Made by a program: the position numbers and the translations under genes | The notes under the pieces: generated by a model | Database searches by the model: none | What the model was told of the DNA's origin: nothing | The model's input: only the letters and a program-made list of their open reading frames with translations | Shown here: positions 13,753 through 13,858 of the stretch, piece by piece | Position numbering within the stretch: the stretch's first letter is position 1 | Layout of the letters: each line of letters opens with the position of its first letter | From: UBA4661 sp002405405 | GTDB taxonomy: Bacteria > Bacteroidota > Ignavibacteria > Kapaibacteriales > UBA4661 | Assembly (NCBI GenBank): GCA_036847245.1 | Contig: DAIUAL010000080.1 | Coordinates: 1-13,858 of the forward strand | Direction: 5' to 3' | Length of the DNA stretch: 13,858 nucleotides

Positions 13753-13858
13753 TTACCGCACCACCACTATCTGCTGCGTTGCCATGCCCCGACTGTCCTG
13801 CATCACCACGCGATATGTACCGCTTGGCAATGTTCTGATGTTCAACATGATTGCCTCA
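13753..13858 (-). CDS. C-terminal end of a secreted protein with a type IX secretion sorting domain (partial)
   Basis: Only the last 34 complete codons and the stop are in the window. They read LNIRTLPSGTYRVVMQDS then RGMATQQIVVVR, the last two or three strands of a T9SS type A C-terminal sorting domain: the LPxGxYxV turn followed by a short loop and a final basic-ended strand. In this system the domain guides a protein already exported to the periplasm through the outer membrane and is then usually removed. The rest of the protein, and so its function, lies to the right of the window. The stop TAA is at 13753-13755, followed by a good terminator. The motif is short but distinctive. Confidence 0.8.
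   Translation of the reverse strand, partial: EAIMLNIRTLPSGTYRVVMQDSRGMATQQIVVVR

Overview
The window looks like an ordinary chromosomal segment from a member of the Bacteroidota/Chlorobiota/Ignavibacteria (FCB) superphylum. The clearest sign is the gene entering at the right edge: its last residues read like a type IX secretion (T9SS) C-terminal sorting domain, which is characteristic of that group. Candidate promoters of the Bacteroidota type (TAnnTTTG), few strong Shine-Dalgarno sites and moderate GC agree with this. A lineage such as Kapabacteria or Ignavibacteria is my guess only. I see no phage, insertion sequence or CRISPR array.

Layout. Two genes read leftward at the left end: accA (acetyl-CoA carboxylase carboxyltransferase alpha, cut by the window edge) and a large membrane protein that joins a family 2 glycosyltransferase to a polyprenyl-phosphate sugar transferase-like half. 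From a divergent intergenic region at 3122-3345, a rightward run of seven tightly packed genes (3346-9198) follows: a beta-barrel outer-membrane protein, a GT2 glycosyltransferase, a 3D-domain lipoprotein, a DUF2279/YfiM-like protein, a second beta-barrel protein, another GT2 enzyme and a YdcF/DUF218 protein. Four of the six junctions overlap, which points to one envelope-related operon. After it come kup (potassium uptake), tRNA-Leu(UAG), tig (trigger factor, with a TTG start and a strong terminator), a small DUF3817 membrane protein, a gene-free stretch with dispersed palindromic repeats, and the 3' end of the leftward T9SS-cargo gene with its terminator.

How the genes work together. The central operon and the divergent glycosyltransferase fusion form an envelope/glycan module: cytoplasmic glycosyltransferases, a lipoprotein with a likely peptidoglycan-cleaving fold, and outer-membrane barrels. 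What it makes cannot be told from sequence alone. accA, kup, tig and the tRNA are housekeeping genes. The most interesting items are the glycosyltransferase/sugar-transferase fusion, whose phosphotransferase catalytic core appears to be deleted, and the gene set of the seven-gene operon. I found no clearly novel defence or mobile system.
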